64,000 nucleotides of DNA from DASPSM01 sp036008465 (GTDB lineage: Bacteria > Planctomycetota > Planctomycetia > Planctomycetales > Planctomycetaceae). Where the stretch lies: contig DASYNP010000003.1 of NCBI GenBank assembly GCA_036008465.1, positions 1 through 64,000 on the forward strand. The letters run 5' to 3'. Shown here piece by piece: positions 63,101 to 64,000 of the stretch (positions within the stretch are counted from its first letter, which is position 1; every line of letters starts with the position of its first letter). Below the pieces are notes generated by a model that saw only the letters and a list, made by a program, of their open reading frames with translations, was not told the DNA's origin and did no database searches. A program made the translations under genes and the position numbers.

Positions 63101-63360
63101 GACCCAAGTCGACAGAGGTTGTGCTCAACGACCTGGAGCGAAGCATCGACGCGGTGGAATCCTCGCTCGGCTTGATGGATCGGCTGCGCGCGACGGTCGG
63201 CGTCGCGGAGTCTGACTGGGCCGCCCGCCGCTCGGTGCTCGAACGCTCGCTGGTGCGCCCGCTGCGTTCCTACCGTTCGGACCTGGTTCCCGAATACCAA
63301 AAAGAGGCGGAGAAGACCGCCTCCTCGGCATCCGCCGAACCGCATCCGAGCGCGAACTAA
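60175..63360 (+). CDS. Large membrane protein with spermidine-synthase-like methyltransferase-fold domain
   Basis: 1061 residues from MPKRSAPPITS (GGAAGG upstream). The N-terminal ~450 residues hold about 12 hydrophobic helices. A soluble domain (about 480-730) then has HMLILGLGSGSGLAACLEFPVEDVTCVEADRALVDVLE, the SAM-type binding loop of spermidine synthase-like proteins, followed by YDIVYADSGQSGVSQGTAHFTREFY, where the family has D-x-S-D-P...FTxEFY. The change from DP to QSG at the catalytic loop suggests altered chemistry. A helical, charged C-terminal region follows. Membrane-fused spermidine-synthase-like proteins are known in several phyla, but their substrate is not. Confidence 0.82.
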   Translation: MPKRSAPPITSRIPGLRLAGRIAMRLANWLRSEAGTSFCGGTLAGLFGVAISHQMFARFGGGLMTSGGAAAAVAIGLLAATIGARRGGPLKGPSLVAALIPAVWVLSINWLAQGVEWACHSFDLDVLASPWGQFGTAFGAALLLLGIPAACAARVALQNAALDGFWVIAGAAVGCLTAAYGFGPWFGVQWAGLIAAGLTIAWVIRVAVIRWRAATVQGAIVEKPASGLSAAEIARIVVGSFAAGLTAASLARLVQQLMPGTEAVEWTVCAGFLVGVAAIWRSVRPEFNERRLPRAAVVVLVAAIGCALPVLLFRSLTDLFLAATATFSNVSVLLLIRGLAAAVTLFAAGALWAAVVGRPDGETNRHPALLVSAAPALLAGLIGARWLMLLGVPLPALVAAGALLPATFAAAALMRASAVRGRLITGTAWTITAALLVVGVFARTYEPSRSARLLFATNVFLAWRNATESRLLPFLDDSRLLVEREGECGTYTVWKQRGMQLALRESGIPGGTFCPRPEIGPQFSGEIVPCVLPLVLHEAPRHMLILGLGSGSGLAACLEFPVEDVTCVEADRALVDVLEGTFWPAAQPNPLRDNRMRVVCIEPSLAVQARGGSYDIVYADSGQSGVSQGTAHFTREFYAAAARQLSADGIFAQRFLQIDFGPWPLQSALATLKSVFAHVAAIEVAPGELTLLATQSEKGLNRPELLERFKTPQARRTLAHLGWDWSIVVNLAAYSGEGCDALVDKARINTAANGLFAFRLPQETMRWGPKNEELAAVLSPHAGRMAQWPNVDGNDTELLRRLSDVMRGHDLMVSYPDQPWAYRKLVREELTKHPHTTIEDGEAGLERRLDPIDRQRKDYFTALGKALQSARPTLDSLQRIEEFAEPYDPVLSYFLHHELATLYGRSEAAGSLAQLQHRLYTVYYSDPRDRSVRDVVDALDILTREPQLVTNQERWDYLNALLGFLETRWLNRGMGRPKSTEVVLNDLERSIDAVESSLGLMDRLRATVGVAESDWAARRSVLERSLVRPLRSYRSDLVPEYQKEAEKTASSASAEPHPSAN

Positions 63361-63540
63361 GTCCCCAGCAGCCCAAGTCACCGCTTGTGTCAACGAGGCG
63401 AACGGGGACGGCCCACGAGAAAGGAGGCCAAGTTCACGCGCTCGTGGACCGCCCCCGCAGTGCTCCTCCTTGACCGGCGTCTTGTCGATCAGGGAAGTGC
63501 CCGCTGCAGCGGTCCGTTCGCCTCGGGGCAGTCGAGGGAT

Positions 63541-64000
63541 TCAGCGGCCTCGAAATCCGCGAAAGCCACCACCAAAACCGCCGGCGAACCCTCCTCCGGC
63601 GCCCGACAAAACTGGCGTGGTGGTGCTTTGATTGTTCGAGTTTCGCGCAAGGCTGGCCGTCGAAGTGCCTGTTCCCGACGAAGTTGTGCTCGTGCCCGAG
63701 GAGCCGGAACTGCCGGAAGAACCTGACGAACCTCCGCTGCACATCCCCGAGCCCGTGCTGCTTGAGGTTGTGCCCGTCGAACCGGTGCTTGTCGTGCCGG
63801 TTCCGGCCGTCGTGATTGTGGTTGGCGTGACCGTGCCGGTCGTTGTCGTCTGCGCCAGGAGCTGGGAGATCAGACCCTGAATGAGCGATGTCTCCGCCGC
63901 CGTCAGCGTGCCGCCGTTGTTGGTCAGCAGATTCTCGAGCGTCTGAATTTGGCCGGAGGTCGTAGTGACTCCGTTGATGAACATCTCCTGCTGCAGTTCT
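63541..64000 (-). CDS. Ser/Thr/Gly-rich protein, probably secreted (5' end outside window)
   Basis: The frame is open to the right edge. The visible 152 residues begin LQQEMFINGVTTTSGQIQTLENLLTNNG, a helical domain (TAAETSLIQGLISQLLAQ), then a Thr/Ser/Gly low-complexity tract and a C-terminal Gly/Phe/Arg tail. The start codon at 63984 is possible, but the frame continues upstream as ELQQE, so the true start is probably beyond the window. No family was recognised; the composition is like that of surface or secreted proteins. Confidence 0.55.
   Translation of the reverse strand, partial: ELQQEMFINGVTTTSGQIQTLENLLTNNGGTLTAAETSLIQGLISQLLAQTTTTGTVTPTTITTAGTGTTSTGSTGTTSSSTGSGMCSGGSSGSSGSSGSSGTSTTSSGTGTSTASLARNSNNQSTTTPVLSGAGGGFAGGFGGGFRGFRGR

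Overview
The window looks like chromosome from a high-GC planctomycete, probably near the Pirellulales. This is inferred from gene content, not from a marker gene: a DUF1080 protein, a ThuA-like secreted protein, a Ser/Thr kinase with a large ectodomain, very large secreted repeat proteins, many short single-gene transcription units on both strands, and abundant intergenic inverted repeats. I saw no rRNA, tRNA or CRISPR array.

Layout. 1-3369 is an RND efflux pump cut by the left edge. 3370-7477 is an accessory, decaying stretch: two ~270-bp direct repeats, a transposase remnant, a zinc-ribbon protein, several tiny membrane proteins behind a shared promoter-like motif, and two frameshifted genes. 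7478-11040 holds a c-type cytochrome and a transmembrane Ser/Thr kinase. 11516-15704 is a tight three-gene operon (alkyl-DHAP-synthase-like flavoprotein, GlpD-like dehydrogenase, diacylglycerol-kinase-like lipid kinase) that reads as a glycerolipid, possibly ether-lipid, module. 15939-18144 is a histidine kinase/response regulator pair. 18256-22450 has an NRAMP transporter fused to a UspA domain, a DUF1614 protein, a DUF1328 mini-protein and a coiled-coil protein. 22555-29209 is an alpha-glucan/trehalose cluster (amylo-1,6-glucosidase, TreZ and, divergently, GlgX).

30013-31984 encodes transhydrogenase subunits PntB and PntAb without PntAa. 32160-37313 is a run of single-gene metabolic units: thioesterase, DUF1080, gluconokinase, ThuA-like, YdeI-like, a DUF4258-like pair, and a quinone oxidoreductase. 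37620-43595 is a tandem pair of ~1000-residue secreted or anchored TPR-like paralogues, followed by an aldo/keto reductase. 44872-47332 is an M16 peptidase pair with one catalytic and one non-catalytic member. 47523-51604 contains two secreted alpha/beta hydrolases around an FKBP-type prolyl isomerase. 51853-52898 is a tandem pair of small membrane paralogues, followed by a GNAT acetyltransferase and a secreted protein with carboxypeptidase-regulatory-like repeats. 55080-60174 carries Ada, a molbindin-like protein, a membrane WD40 protein, and a sugar ABC permease with its lipoprotein but no ATPase. 60175-63360 is a 1061-residue membrane protein with a spermidine-synthase-like domain. A Ser/Thr/Gly-rich secreted protein is cut by the right edge.

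The items most worth follow-up are the lipid operon, the repeat-rich decaying array at 3.4-7.4 kb with its repeated TAGAATGACGGC motif, the giant tandem paralogues, and the incomplete transport and transhydrogenase loci.
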